From Salvia splendens (lineage: Eukaryota; Streptophyta; Magnoliopsida; Lamiales; Lamiaceae): a DNA stretch of 64,000 nucleotides. The stretch spans positions 6,672,729 to 6,736,728 of the forward strand of contig NC_056038.1 of the NCBI RefSeq assembly GCF_004379255.2. The letters run 5' to 3'. Position numbers and translations under genes: made by a program. Positions 46,239 through 58,189 of the stretch are shown piece by piece. The stretch's first letter is position 1. Each line of letters opens with the position of its first letter. Below the pieces are notes generated by a model. The model did no database searches. It had not been told where the DNA came from and saw only the letters and a program-made list of their open reading frames with translations.

Positions 46239-46597
46239 ACGGTGGCGGAGTTTTTAGTTGTATTTTAGTTTAAATTATTCGTTGTATAATTTTACCCGTT
46301 TGCAATACAACGAATATTCGGCCCCAATTACCTCGTTATCTAATTATTTACATTGCGATAATTTTAATTATACCTGATTGAAACTAAAAACATTTTAAAA
46401 TGAAAATTGATTATAAAATTTGGGGGTTATTGGAAGTGTCCACCATAGTGGGCGGAAACAAAATTTTGGGGCTATGGACAAAAAAACTGGGGCTATGGAC
46501 AAAAACTGGGGCGGGGCTATTGGGGTGTCCGCCTTATTGTGGACACCCTTACCTAATTTTCTTCCAACGAATACAAAATTTACTACATAAAAAATTA

Positions 46598-46785
46598 TTC
46601 TCTCTGTTCTAATAGTATCACACTTGGGTGATAACATAGGATTATATGGGATATTGTTTTGTATTTTAATTGAAAAGAAAAAATATTTTTTAAAATATTA
46701 ATGTGGAAAGAAAAAATTTATAATAAATTTTTTTATGATAAACTAAAAAAAAATGTGCCATCTACTCTAAACAAAAAAGTAAAAT
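46598..46785. repeat. Decayed relative of the MITE at 15298, and adjoining intergenic DNA to 47247
   Basis: CTCTCTGTTCTAATAGTATC and ACACTTGGGTGATAACATAG parallel the 15298 MITE, as does AAAAATGTGCCATCTACT near the right end. From 46980 to 47160 the block ACACTAAGCATTTTCACGTT is duplicated, with TAACATTGCA nearby (47045-47130). No coding region. Confidence 0.5.
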
Positions 46786-47247
46786 TCAATGATACTGATC
46801 ACACCGGCCATAAGGTCTTAGACTTTGGCAAAGTCGACCAAACCTAATCCATATGTACATTTCTGTCTCAAAATATGCAAGTATGGATTAGGATCCATAA
46901 TAGTGCCTCCTATTTTCAACCTCATTTTTTCACTATGTCATGTTAGCATTTTTTATTTTAGCCTGAACACTTGCAATAAGGCAGTCGGACTTTTTAGTGA
47001 TTGAAAATGGAACTTTGAAAATAACATTGCATGGGACTAGTTAGAACACTAAGCATTTTCACGTTTTCAATCACAAATAACATTGCAAAATAAAACTTAG
47101 TTACAACACTAAGCATTTTCACGTTTTCTTGTAACTTTTTAGTTAGGAAACAAATAAAATTGCAAAATAACATAAATTAAAAATACAAAATGGCAAGTAG
47201 ATCATCTTTGATTGGATAGGGGAGTACATAAAATTAAAAATGTATTA

Positions 47248-49095
47248 GAGCACCCACAACCGTGCTCTTGCCAGCGAGCACGGTTGTGGGCCCGGCCCCA
47301 CTTTTTCTGTCTGCTCTCTGGCAAGAGCACAATACCCACAGATGTGCTCTTCCGCAAGGACGAGCACAAATCAATTTAAAATTCAATTAAACAAAAACAT
47401 TTCCATAATATTAAAATTCATTAAAAAACTTAAATAATATTACAAATGACAAATAAAATAAAAACGACATAATTAAAATCCTAAAAATTAAAAATTACAT
47501 AATTAAAATACTAAAAATAAAAAAAATCACTACTCGTTGCCGAATTTCGCCCACATGTGTTTGATTAGGTCTTCTTGTAGCTCAATGTGGGTTCGGGTAT
47601 CGCGCATTGTGTGCCTTGTCTCGATCCTATGGCCCACCGTCGTATGCACACCTCGGCGTGGGGGAGACCTCGCGGTTGAGCTTCTGGCTTCATCCTCGTC
47701 ATAGAAGCTAGCTGCCCTCGATCCTTCGTCGGCTATGATCATGTTGTGTAAGATAATACACGTGTACATGATGTCGGCGGTATTATTCACGTACCAGAGC
47801 CGAGCAGGGGTCTTCACAATGTTGAATCGGGCTTGAAGGACCCCAAAGGCTCTTTCGATGTCTTTCCGCGCGGACTTTTGACGCTACGCAAAAAGAACCC
47901 ATCTCGGGTCGTGCGGGTTGCTGAGCGTCTTCACGAAAGTCGACCACCTTGGGTAGATACCATCGGCGAGATAGTAACCCATGTGGTATGTATTTCCATT
48001 GATTGTGAAGTCGATCGTCGGTGCTACACCATTCATCACATCATTGAAGAGTGGTGAAGAATAGAGCAAGTTCAAGCAGTTGTTGGATCTGGCAACGCCG
48101 AAATATACATGCCAAATCCATAGGCGGTAGTCGGCGACCGCCTCAAGGATAAGTGTTGGGCCGCCGCCTTTGTGACCGCTTAGGTGTTGCTGAACGAACG
48201 CCCTCGCAAAATTTTTTAGACAGAGGATTCCAGTGGACTCACCGATATGCAAATACTCGTCGAAGAGCTAGGCCGTTTGCCCAGTAGCGAGTTGTCGGAT
48301 GGCACACGTACACTTCTGCAACGGCGTTATACTTTGTCGGTCGGCTGCATCTGGACCTGTTTGGAAGAATTCAACACGTGCGGACAATGTGTTGACAATT
48401 CGCATAAACAAGCGCTTTGACATGCGAAAACGACGCCTGAAGTAATCTGCCGGAAACCGCGGCTGGTCAACAAAGTAGTCGGCAACGAGCCTTTCGTCGG
48501 CTTCATCCCGGTCACGATGGATGTAGCGGCGAGTTGATATAGTTCGTTGAGGAGGCGGAGCTGGGGTATTCGCCGCGACATATGCTTCGTAAGCGGCACG
48601 ATGTTGTTCGTAGTATTCTTGTTCTTCGCGCTCCGCTTCCGCCATAAGATGGGTGAAATCCATTTGAGGTTTTGAGTGAGAGATGAAGGTGTAGATGGTA
48701 TGCATGAGAATTACGAATGAGAGATGAATGAGAGATGATTTGATGTGATAAATGGATGATGAATGTGTGTATTTATAGATGATTTGGGGGGAAAAATAAA
48801 AAAAATTCAGAAAAACGGGCAAAAAACGGCCATTTTTTGGGATTTGGAATTTTTAATTATTTTTTATCGATTTTTAAAATTTAATACCGAATTTTTTAAA
48901 AAATAAAAATAAAAATATTCAAAGGCAACGGCTATGCCGTTGCCCAATCTCGTGCCGCCACGTCACCTGCTCGCTGGCACGGACGTGCTCGATGCATCGA
49001 GCAGCGTCGTGCCAGCGGCGCGAGCGCAGCAGCGGACGACCTCCTCCGTGCCGCTGGGACGGACGGACGGCGTCCGTCCCCCGTTGCAGATGCTC
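47248..49095 (-). mobile_element. PIF/Harbinger element with transposase only
   Basis: Flanked by TTA (47245-47247 and 49096-49098). Ends GAGCACCCACAACCGTGCTC and (reverse complement) GAGCATCTGCAACGGGGGAC. The only gene is the transposase on the minus strand. No ORF1 is present. The DNA at both ends is GC-rich and contains short internal inverted repeats. Confidence 0.85.
47530..48822 (-). pseudogene. PIF/Harbinger transposase (HARBI1/DDE_4 family) with two in-frame stops
   Basis: One continuous frame broken only by TAG at 48270-48268 and TAG at 47886-47884. It contains YEAYVAANTPAPPPQ, a helix-turn-helix-like region (FPADYFRRRFRMSKRLFMRI, LQKCTCAIRQLATGQTA), EYLHIGESTGILCLKNFARA, LWIWHVYFGVARSNNCLN, YYLADGIYPRWSTFVKTLSN, RKDIERAFGVLQARFNIV and YTCIILHNMII. 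These include the second D and the E of the DDE layout; the first D is less clear. The start is uncertain: M at 48822, or M at 48661 beginning MDFTHLMAEAEREEQEYY. The latter fits the family better. Confidence 0.82.
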
Positions 49096-49706
49096 TTAAT
49101 GAAAAGTACTAAGATTAAAAAAAACTACAACTAAAAATCTAGATTAAGTTGCAGTGTATTTGCCACTTTCCATAGTTTCATTGTGGACTTCAATGTTTTC
49201 GTCGTTGACGCATCGGTCGCCGTCACAATGGGATCTTTGTACTCCGCTTGGTCTGGCTCGGTCGCACTGCACACATTCCCCCTAGCCTTTCTTTTGGCAG
49301 CTTTTGGCCCATTGGGTAATTTTATGTTGTCATATGTGTGTTAACACTCTCCTCCATATTGGTTTAAGTAATGCATCGTCCCCGCTGTTGGAGTAGTTGT
49401 CGTCGGTGTTGATTTTAGTTATCTTTGGGCGGCCACACTCGTAACCTGGCATGAACTTCATATGATCATTGTGTTAGAAATTCTTGTATTCATCTAATGA
49501 GCACAGTGGAAATTGCATACAAGAATATCATATCTAGATTCATAATCATATTGCAAGTTGAACATGTAAAACACAACGGAATTAAATCTTACTTGTTGTG
49601 TTCTTTTCTTCTACGATTGAATCTTGCAAGTTGAATCCACTACTATCGAGGTCCACGTGCAATTCAATCCGATGCTGGAACTATCCCGGTACAATTGCTC
49701 CGTAGA

Positions 49707-50737
49707 CAGTGGCGGATCTAGGAATTTATATTCGGGGTGCGAGTCATATGATAAATCATTATATAACATACCAAAAATAAAAACTAATACTAAAATCAAT
49801 ATATTTTGAAATATACAAATTTTACAGTCATACATTTCAAAATACAAAAATAAACTACATTATATCTAATTTATTTTTCGACGAGTCTTCATTTCTTCAA
49901 AACGATTCACTATATCATCGTCGGATACTTGTAGAAACACATCTTTCTCAATGAAAGTGACCAAACAATCGTTCAAAGGTTGATCACCCATTCTATTTCT
50001 CAACTTATTCTTCACAAACGTCATTCCAGAAAACGCTATCTCTACACTTGCAGTGGCAACCGGAAGAATCAAAATCAACTTGATAAGCAAAACCACACGC
50101 GAATAAACCACATATCTTTTTATTTCAACAAGCTTCACCAAAAGAGAACTAATATCTCGCAAATTCTGAAAGTTTTCATCACTTCTCATATCTCCCAATG
50201 AATATATCAAATTGGCACTCAAGGTCCATCAAATCAATGTTTGAAAAAAAATTATTTTCATCAATACTGACTACAAAGCTTAAATTTATAAATTTTGCGA
50301 CCAATTTTAATATTTCGGTTATGATTTATGGAGTAACACATTAACACATCTACTTTTGAAAAAAGTCACCGCTAACCTTACTTGACTAAAGGAAATTTCC
50401 AAGAAACGTTTTTAATAATTCTAAAACTTCCAACGGAAACTTCTGAATTGGAAAGTGTAGACTAAAGATAAGAAATGATTGAATATTTGAAGCTGTATTT
50501 TTGTTTGTATGTTTGAATCTTAAAAAAATAATGTAAATTGTGGGGCTTCCGACAGTGATAGCTTATGTCATACCCATTATTCCACAACTCAATTATCGCT
50601 ACTTGCCACGATTTTTCCTCTTAAAAACTCAAACCATCCTTTCTCTCTCTCTGAATTTATATTTAAATATATAATATTATTAAAAAAAATTTTGGGGTAC
50701 ACTCGTACCCCTATTGCCCCCTCTCCCTCCGCCACTG
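49707..50737 (-). mobile_element. hAT-family transposon, internally deleted
   Basis: Perfect 8-bp target duplication TCCGTAGA (49699-49706 and 50738-50745). Ends CAGTGGCGGATC and (reverse complement) CAGTGGCGGAGG. It encodes only the last part of a hAT transposase. The rest is AT-rich. Confidence 0.92.
49866..50222 (-). pseudogene. hAT transposase C-terminal dimerisation domain
   Basis: 118-aa frame with LILILPVATASVEIAFSGMT, FVKNKLRNRMGDQPLNDCLV and FIEKDVF. This matches the hAT dimerisation signature (LPVATASVER-FS-M...K-LRN-M-...LNDL). The catalytic core and BED zinc finger are missing, so it is not a functional transposase. Confidence 0.88.
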
Positions 50738-51909
50738 TCCGTAGAAGAATGCTAGGAATTCTTTCTACAAAGCTTTACGTATTTTCTCTCTACTGTTACT
50801 CTATTTCTCTTCCCCACAATGGAGAATAAATAACCATTAAATAGATGAAGAGTTACTAGGGTTCCATGATTGTTGGGCGTATGGACTAATATAATTGTAG
50901 CCCAACTATAATTACTTAATCCATACTAATCTAATTATAGCTCATTTCCTTTCACATTGATGATAACGTAAACATCGTAGTGCTTGAATTTATATTTTTC
51001 ATCGATATAAAACATCTTAAAAGTCCTATGACGGATGTCGTCCAAACTTTGGGGGCCGCCCCCGTCAATATTGGACACCTCTGCTTGAACCCGACATCTA
51101 TGCTTGCTGAGGTGATCCCATTCTCGAGACCATGCCCATTCAGGCTTCTTCCAGTTCCCGAACATCGGGTCCTCGAAAATGTCAATGTGGCACTTAGCCA
51201 CCACGGGCGCCTCCTCCTCCACTTTGTCCTTCCCCTCAGCGCGCTAACCGGAACCAACCTCCGAAGGGGATGGTAGCGTTACATCAATTGGCTCCATGTT
51301 CGAAATCTCATAGTCGCATGTGTTGATTGGGATTGATTTTGAAGCCGTGTGCTACCGGGGTACCATTTATGGGGCCATTATCAGTCGGTATCCTTCCTAT
51401 CAATTCCACGAGTTCAAATTATTTGGTTCCCATCTCGCTCTCGCTGCATGTCATAAGGTGTAGAACGCATTTAGAGCTTCCGGAGTCATGGTTCACATTT
51501 GCGAAGCACCGGAGCCATCGGGGTACTATTTTTAGAGACAGAATTTAGAATAAGAGTGGAATGAAGGAATGGTAAAATGAGTTGTGAAAAAAAATTAGGC
51601 TTTATTGATATAAATGTATGAAAATTAATTATTACTACTATATATTAAAAATTATAAAGTGAGTAAATCACAAAAACTGCAAATTTCGGTGGAAATGGGC
51701 TACGAAACGCGGCCTTTTTGCCAAATGGTCTGATGGCTATATTTAAAAGTAGATAATATTTTGGTAAATAAAAGCCCAATTAATAGGCCCACACAAACTA
51801 AAACCCCAATTCCATCTGGAAATCTCAGATCAAAACTTCCATTTTCGAAATCCATCATTGCCGCCGTGAAATACTCGGTCACCGGAGAATAGATAGCAAG
51901 CCAGTGTCC

Positions 51910-54900
51910 ATGGAGGAGGCACCACCAGCCCCCGCTCCCCCTCCCCCTCCAGCCGCCTCGGAAACTGCTGTGAATCAGACGATTTACATTAACAATCTCA
52001 ACGAGAAAATTAAGCTCGACGGTATTATTTCTGATGGCTGTATTGAGAATTCGCATTTTGAGGAGTTTGTGTCTTGTTTGGTGGACTCATCCTCGGCTCT
52101 CCTTAATCTTATGTTGATAGAATTGAAGAAATCGCTGCACGCGGTGTTTTCGCAGTTCGGGAAAATACTGGAGGTTCTGGCGTTCAAAACCCTAAAGCAT
52201 AAGGGGCAAGCATGGGTTGTTTTTGACGAGGTCTCTTCCGCCTCCAATGCGCTTCGTCAAATGCAGGGGTTTCCGTTCTACGACAAGCCAATGGTATTAA
52301 TTCTGAGTTTCTATATACTATCTTTCTTTTTCGAAATTTTGTTGCTATAATTTCAGTCTGGTGTCCCACATTATTTGTAAGTAAACTGAATTTAATTTCT
52401 AGACTGTACTATTATTCGTTAACATGACTTTCTTCATGCATATGTGTTGGAATTCATATGCTGTTTTACTTCTGTACTCTTAATATTCTGGAATTTTGTT
52501 ATTTATGACCTTGAGGTCGAGTATGTGCTTAAATGGGTAAAGGTCCGTTGTGTAGGCGAAGTTTCAGAGCCACTGGAACAAGAAACAGAACCAATTAGAT
52601 AATCTATATGTGTTTATATCTCTGAATTTTTCCCTATTTTTGTGCATAATAATGGTGGATGATCTAATGTGAAATTTTAGTGATCCATTGCAAATTGTTT
52701 CTATCACCATGTTATAGTTTGTATGAATTAGAACAGAAAATAGTGAAAGGTTTACAGGATATATGGTCGTGGAAGCACATGTTGGAGTGAGTAGCACTGG
52801 CATCCTAGTTTTGTGTTATGTACAAGCCCCGCTTCAATAAGTGACTAGTTCACACTTTCTAGGTTATAGATAAGTTGGTATCTGAGATAATTGAGGAACT
52901 ATATTTAACAATAAGAGTTCTTTTTTGGCAGTTGGAAAGAGAAATGTAGACGACTGTAACAAAGGCTTTTGGAAGTAAATATTTTCAATATCTTGTTTTG
53001 TAGTAGTATGGTATTTTTGAAAATTGGTTACATTAGGTATTTCTTTGCGTGATATCCTGACGAGGTTAAACACTTTAACGGACACTGGAAATGATCACGA
53101 ACATTAGGGCCTTCAGACATTCACTTTCTCCACTTATTATTTTCTCGCTAGAGTGGGTTTGTAAAAACAATAATGTTTGTGCTGACATTGTTATCTTCAC
53201 CTATTTCTGACTCATTGCGTGCTACATTTCACTATCATGGTAATATTTTGATTAGTATGGCGGTCATTGTGTTTGACTTCGAAACTGTATACTTTTTGCT
53301 TATCTCAGCGGATACAATATGCGAAGTCAAAATCTGATGTCATAGCAAAGGCAGATGGCACTTTTGTCCCTCGAGAAAAAAGAAAGAAGAGTGATGACAG
53401 AGGTAAGTAATCTTCTTATGTTGCATTGACGTATTAAAAGAGGCTATGTGATGTCCTATCATGCCTTCTGTCCCTCCCTACATGGCTCAGAGTCTAGTTT
53501 GGGTTGTCCCATTTATAATGGCTCAAAGCCAATAAAGAGCTTTAAAATGTTTTATAATTGGGGTCCCTTTTTTTATTGCCACAAAAACTACATTTCCTAA
53601 TATTTGTGCTGAAAAGCTTTGAAGTTTGAACGATGTAGAGTAGGACGGAGGGAGTATATATTTTGACTGAGTAGGTTCTTCGTTATTCTTTGCTAAGGCA
53701 TGGTTTTAGCCTGATTATTCTGGGTGTTCACTTTCAACAGACTATGATCTGTGCATATTAATGAAAAGTTATTGGCTTCAATTATTGAGGTTTCTCTTGC
53801 ACTTGATACTATTTAAGATGATGTGTGTTAGACACTTAGACTAGCCAACTCCAAGCTATGAACCTTTTTTTTCTAATCCTCTAATAAGGACTCTTTGCAG
53901 TAGCAAAATTTATAATAACTAATTAGAGTTTGTAGAAGTGAATCCAGATTAAGTACTAGCACTATAACTAGATAATCTGCAGAAGATGTGTCATGCATGG
54001 ATGCACTTAAACAACACATTGATGCGCTTGAACGAACTATTGGTCGATACCTTTATAGTAACCATTCACAGAAAGCAAGTATATTTGACAGGAGAGCCGT
54101 GATGGCTCTTGTAATGTATACTATACTAAAGTTTTCTGCTTTTCTAAATGCGTCATCGAGTGATAAAATTGTGGTTTAAGTGAATATTTGGCATTGAGTG
54201 ATATAATTGTGTATAAGTTATATTAATATTGGCATTGAAACGATAATAATGAAATGTCTATATGTTTGAACCCTCTTTAATGAACTACATTAAGCAGACA
54301 GCCTGTTCTGCATACATCCGGCACTTGTTTTTTTGTATTAGGTGTACCTAGTCATATCCTAGTCATATTTACTACACTCACTATTCTTCTCTGGCCTTTG
54401 TGTGCTTCTATTACAGGAAGAAAGAAGAAGGATCAGCATGATGGGAACCAAGCAGCAGCGGGTCAAAATCCCGCATATATTGGTGCTTATGGTGCAGCCC
54501 CTCCTGTGAGTGTTCAGTCAAGTGCTACTCATTCTTTATTTCGAAGATTCTTATCATTTTACCTTTATTGAAATTCATGTGACCAAAAATTATCCTTGGC
54601 AACCTTTGCCATGGGCGGGCCAAACAAACTAATTTCTGTTTTCGTGCACCACTCTCTCTGATGATATCCGTTTGCCTTTAATTTCTGGAAAATGTTGTGT
54701 CGAGTTCCCATCATCTTCCCTACTTTTTTGTTTAGCTTCTAAATCATTCTTCTTTATACGGTGCAGTTATCCCAGATCCCATTTATGGGTGCTAGAGCTG
54801 CTCCAGATGGCCCTGCTCCTCCAAATAACATCTTGTTCATTCAAAATCTCCCCCACCAAACAACTTCAGTGATGCTGCAAATGCTCTTCAGTCAGTGTCC

Positions 54901-55054
54901 TGGGTTTAAGGAAGTTAGGATGATCGAAGCTAAACCTGGAATTGCTTTCGTAGAATACGAAAATGAGATGCAGGCAACGGTTGCAATGCAGGGGCTTCAG
55001 GGATTTAAAATAACTGATGACCATCCTATGTTGGTTAGCTATGCAAAGAAATAG
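51910..55054 (+). CDS. U2B'': U2 small nuclear ribonucleoprotein B'', 251 aa
   Basis: Exons 51910-52021, 52121-52293, 53309-53402, 54417-54505 and 54767-55054, GT-AG introns, 756 nt in total. After a P/A-rich start comes RRM1 with RNP2 [26 protein letters not shown] and RNP1 KGQAWVVF, then [23 protein letters not shown]-rich linker ([18 protein letters not shown]), an A/G/P-rich hinge and RRM2 ([35 protein letters not shown]) follow. The protein binds U2 snRNA stem-loop IV with U2A' in the spliceosome. U1A is the close paralogue; plant U2B'' is the better fit by length and linker, but U1A cannot be fully excluded. The first intron (52022-52120) is 99 nt and stop-free. Confidence 0.92.
53450..53655. 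repeat. Degenerate Stowaway-like MITE in U2B'' intron 3
   Basis: The right end reads GTAGGACGGAGGGAGTA; the left end near TTCTGTCCCTCCCTACATGG is its eroded partner. Non-coding. Confidence 0.45.
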
Positions 55055-55626
55055 ATGAAGTCGTCGGGGATCAGTTTGTTTTTCACTCAGATTGAGCCAG
55101 GCTCTCCATGTAGCTTCTTGAGGATTGACCAATTGTCGTTATTCTAGTGACAGTTCAATCCACGTTTTGTTGTATTGTGATATCATTTTCTGTATACATT
55201 GGATCCTGCTACAACCTGAATTCTATAACTGATTACTACAGTATACAGTTATAGTGTCGTAAACAACTTTCTCATTAAAGGATTTGTACAGGTTTGAATG
55301 TTTGATGCAAACACATCTATTACAAGTCGTTACATCATATACACCTTTCAACGTAAAACCGTAAATACCTTAATATGCATTTTTTACTCATACACACAAA
55401 TGCCTCTAAAAAAATTTAGCAAGAAACTGTTTATAGGAGTGCACGAATCCACTGTTTCTTGGCCAAATCTCAAATTCCTATTACATGGGTAATTTGCAAA
55501 CGCAAATGAACAAATAACCAAATACCTTACCTAAATAGATAGTCCTGGATACTGATTTGACTAAGATAGCAGAGTATGGAAAATACGATATGTGCGACAG
55601 TTAACATAAAAGACATCGTCATCCTA
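55055..55626. other. Convergent 3' ends of U2B'' and MED28
   Basis: The 3' UTR of U2B'' probably extends to about 55290. The MED28-like gene ends at 55627 on the opposite strand. The two transcripts converge within about 570 bp. No further gene was recognised. Confidence 0.5.
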
Positions 55627-56891
55627 TTATACTCTTTCTAACTCAACGTTGTGTTTATGTAGTTGTTCTTTCAACTCAGTCGTCCACCCATCAATCATTT
55701 TTTCTTGCTTCTTGATAACCTCATTCATTACCTTCACCTCTTCTTCCATCATAGCAATCTCCTGAAATGAATACGGGCTATTACTATCAGCACCATAGAG
55801 AAATTAGCATTGTGTACGTTTACCTTCTGAAGGGTTTCTGCTCTGGTAGGTCGATCCTCTCGTTGCAAACCAATGAAATAGAGCTGAAGCTTTTTGGCTG
55901 CCTCCATGAAGTCTCTAGCGTGCCTCTCAACATCAACTAAAACAAATAGACGAAACATTATTTTTTCTATGAATAGCAATGCATAAAGAGGTAACCAAGA
56001 CTTTCAGATTAATTCAAAGGTCAGCAAATATCTAGAATCAAAAGTCAAAACAAAATGTGAGAAGTGTTCGTTTATTAGAGACCAGTGTTGTTAGGGTCGC
56101 GGGGCGCACCGGGTCGATGAGGTGAAAAATTGAGTCGCGGGTCGACGAGTCGACGGGGTCGAGAGACCCAAAAATCTAGGCTAATTTTTTTGCCTTTTAA
56201 TATTAAATAAAATAAATATATTGCTCTAATGTTTATAATATATCAAATAATATAAATGTAGACGCAGTTCATGTGAATAGAGATAAAGTGGAAAATAGAA
56301 ATGATCAAAATATCAAAACAGTTCATTAGTCATAACACAATAAATAATTGAAACCATTGTCTGAAAATATCAAAACAAAGGAATATATGAAGGGTGGCAG
56401 CAAAAGATCTTTGAATTGTTTATTTGTTAAGGAGTGAAGAGGCCGAATTCTAAAGTGTAGAAAGTAGGTTTGAAAAGTTTGATGTGGTGCATGCATATAT
56501 ATAGAGAATCGTGATTGAGAGAGTCAGAAAACATGTGAGAGATTTGAGAAAATCAGAGATAGCATGTGTTCCAGGCGACCCAGCGGCGACCTTGTATCTC
56601 GATCAACCCACCCATTTTGACAACACTGTTAGAGACGCCTTCATTATCGAAAGATGTCCATCCATATTCAAGATTGGCACCGTTCATGATGAATAGGAAA
56701 TTTTGTTACTCACTCTGGTGAGAAGGATGGGGAGAACGGTCGATTGCTTGAAGTTCTCTAGCAGGCAAGCAAGGCAACAGAGCAGCCTCCAAGGCCATGA
56801 CATGGGAGATCATGTCTTCCTTTGGAGGAGGAGTAGACTGCAATTGTGGATCAGTCCCGTGCTGAGGTTCGAATGGCGGTCTTTCAGCCAT
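55627..56891 (-). CDS. MED28: Mediator subunit 28-like protein, 141 aa
   Basis: Exons 56891-56714, 55936-55824 and 55761-55627 sum to 426 nt with consistent phases and GT-AG introns. The protein begins MAERPPFEPQHGTDPQLQST. KEDMISHVMALEAALLPCLP, ARELQAIDRSPHPSHQ, DVERHARDFMEAAKKLQLYF and IGLQREDRPTRAETLQKEIA follow, then a coiled-coil tail (MEEEVKVMNEVIKKQEKMID, ELKEQLHKHNVELERV). This matches the plant MED28 family in length and layout. Mediator joins transcription factors to RNA polymerase II in the nucleus. A 5' UTR intron is likely (donor near 57466, acceptor TTTCAG near 56902). Intron 1 carries a hAT MITE. Confidence 0.85.
56083..56628. mobile_element. hAT-type MITE in MED28 intron 1
   Basis: Ends CAGTGTTGTTAG and (reverse complement) CAGTGTTGTCAA, flanked by a perfect 8-bp target duplication TTAGAGAC (56075-56082 and 56629-56636). 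The left part is rich in GGGTCG/GAGTCG repeats. No coding region. Confidence 0.85.
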
Positions 56892-57710
56892 ATCAACCCT
56901 GAAAGATTACCCTTCCAAACAGGCTGAAAACTGAAGGCAGTCTAGATTAAAAATTAAATTTTAGGATGAACAGAACACAATGCAACTGCTAGCTAGAGTG
57001 TGACTGTCGCTATTCCTTCTTTATGATCAAATGTGGTTTTAATTTGGATTTGCCAAACTAGGAGGTTCTAATTCTATCGCAGACCAGCTTAACCTTAATT
57101 TAAAGACGCAATAATCTCTCTGGGACATCAGACTAATGCGATATACCCCAAACAAATGAAAACTAAGTTTTAAAGCAGGTAACAGAGAAACAAAATGATC
57201 GCAGACAATTCAACAAACACCTGGTGTGCGGTACCAAAATTTTGATAGAACAATTACAAAATTTAAAAAGAGGAAACTGAAACCCCACAGCAAAAACGCA
57301 CAAATTCGGGATCCTAGCATGTCATGGAACTGTCAATTTCAGTGGAGGAATATCGTAAATATGCTGATATTTTTGTTTAAAAGTACACTCGGAAATCCGC
57401 CTCCAACATTTGCATACATATAGATGCGTGTGTATATGAAAGTTAAGGGAGTTTCAAAATCACATACCTAATCAATATCTCCGAAATCCCTACGGCCACA
57501 TGTATTTGGGTGCGTGAGGAGAGAAGGAAAGAGAAAGAGGCAGCTTCTTCTGAAGTAGAGCGTAGAAGCTTTTATTAGCTCTATTGGCTCCAGATCGTGT
57601 GACCCAGCTTCTGAGCGCAGTTAATATCCGTTCGTCGAATTAAACATGATTCGTGTTGCTAATTGAATTCTGCCCATTTTAATTTTGACGCATTTCTTTC
57701 AAAAATAAGT

Positions 57711-57942
57711 ACTACTTTTTTCCATTTTGGGAAGTCTAAGTCATTTTCTTAAATAGTAACTTTTTTCTCTTTCTTACTTTACTATGTCTTACTTTATTCT
57801 CTTTACTTTATTCACTTTCTACTTTATTCTCTCTATTTTTTTCCTCTTTTACTTTTTATCTATTTATTTAACACATTCAACATCCCTTTCTTAAACTTCG
57901 TGTCGAAAAATTTTGCTTCAACTATGAAGAAACGAAGGGAGT
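57711..57942. repeat. Degenerate Stowaway-like MITE
   Basis: Left TTTTTTCCATTTTGGGAAGT; right end GAAGAAACGAAGGGAGTA. The interior is CTTTACTTTATTC-rich. It is followed directly by two better preserved MITEs. Confidence 0.45.
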
Positions 57943-57960
57943 AGTTCTCTATTTTATTTA

Positions 57961-58177
57961 CTCCCTCCGTCCCTGAAATTTTTTGTCGAACTTCTTTTCT
58001 AAACTCGTTTTGTAAAAATAATAATAAATAGTTGGAGTGAAGAGAGAGAATAATTTAGTTAGGATTTTTCTTTATATTATTCTATCTTACTTTACCCTCC
58101 CTCCACTTTAATTATTTATTATTTTTTTTACAAAAAGTGCAGAAAGAAGTGTGACAAACTTTCAGGGACGGAAGGAG
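57961..58177. mobile_element. Stowaway MITE
   Basis: 217 bp. Ends CTCCCTCCGTCCCTGAAA and (reverse complement) CTCCTTCCGTCCCTGAAA, TA on both sides. Confidence 0.8.
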
Positions 58178-58189
58178 TATTTACTAGTA

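Larger units (their letters stand above)
45117..46548 (+). mobile_element. Deleted PIF/Harbinger ORF1 element with TTA duplication
   Basis: Flanked by TTA (45114-45116 and 46549-46551). Ends GAGTAACCACAATGGTTAGG and (reverse complement) GGGTGTCCACAATAAGGCGG. Its TATA box (45356-45363), leader, N-terminal coding part and 3' tail align with the element at 5528-7620. About 750 bp covering the linker and the whole Myb/SANT domain are missing at about 45910. Confidence 0.85.
49472..50954. mobile_element. Solo LTR containing a nested hAT element
   Basis: Runs TGTTAGAAATTC to CCTTTCA, flanked by CATTG on both sides (49467-49471 and 50955-50959), a perfect 5-bp target duplication. No internal retroelement region is present. 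Without the nested hAT (49707-50737 and its 8-bp duplication) the LTR is about 444 bp. Confidence 0.75.
49100..51300 (-). pseudogene. ORF1-like (Myb/SANT) relic, interrupted by a solo LTR
   Basis: The 5' half (51222-50955) reads VAKCHIDIFEDPMFGNWKKP, ...SREWDHLSKHRCRVQAEVSN and KYKFKHYDVYVI, the SANT-like region of plant PIF ORF1-type proteins. The 3' half lies beyond the solo LTR at 49471-49135. Removing the LTR with one CAATG target copy gives an unbroken frame through the junction (...YVII-NDHMKFMPGY). Further on come a stop near 49335 and a basic GPKAAKRKARGNV segment. Its identity as a transposon gene or an old domesticated copy cannot be decided. Confidence 0.6.

Noticed and set aside
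46033..46257. Poly-Lys and poly-Ser frames over the GAA tract
   Set aside because: They are alternative frames of the microsatellite, not genes.
52022..52120. U2B'' exon 1 read through as coding ([20 protein letters not shown])
   Set aside because: The insert falls inside RRM1 and has good splice sites; splicing restores the canonical KLDELKKS. It is kept as a possible exitron only.
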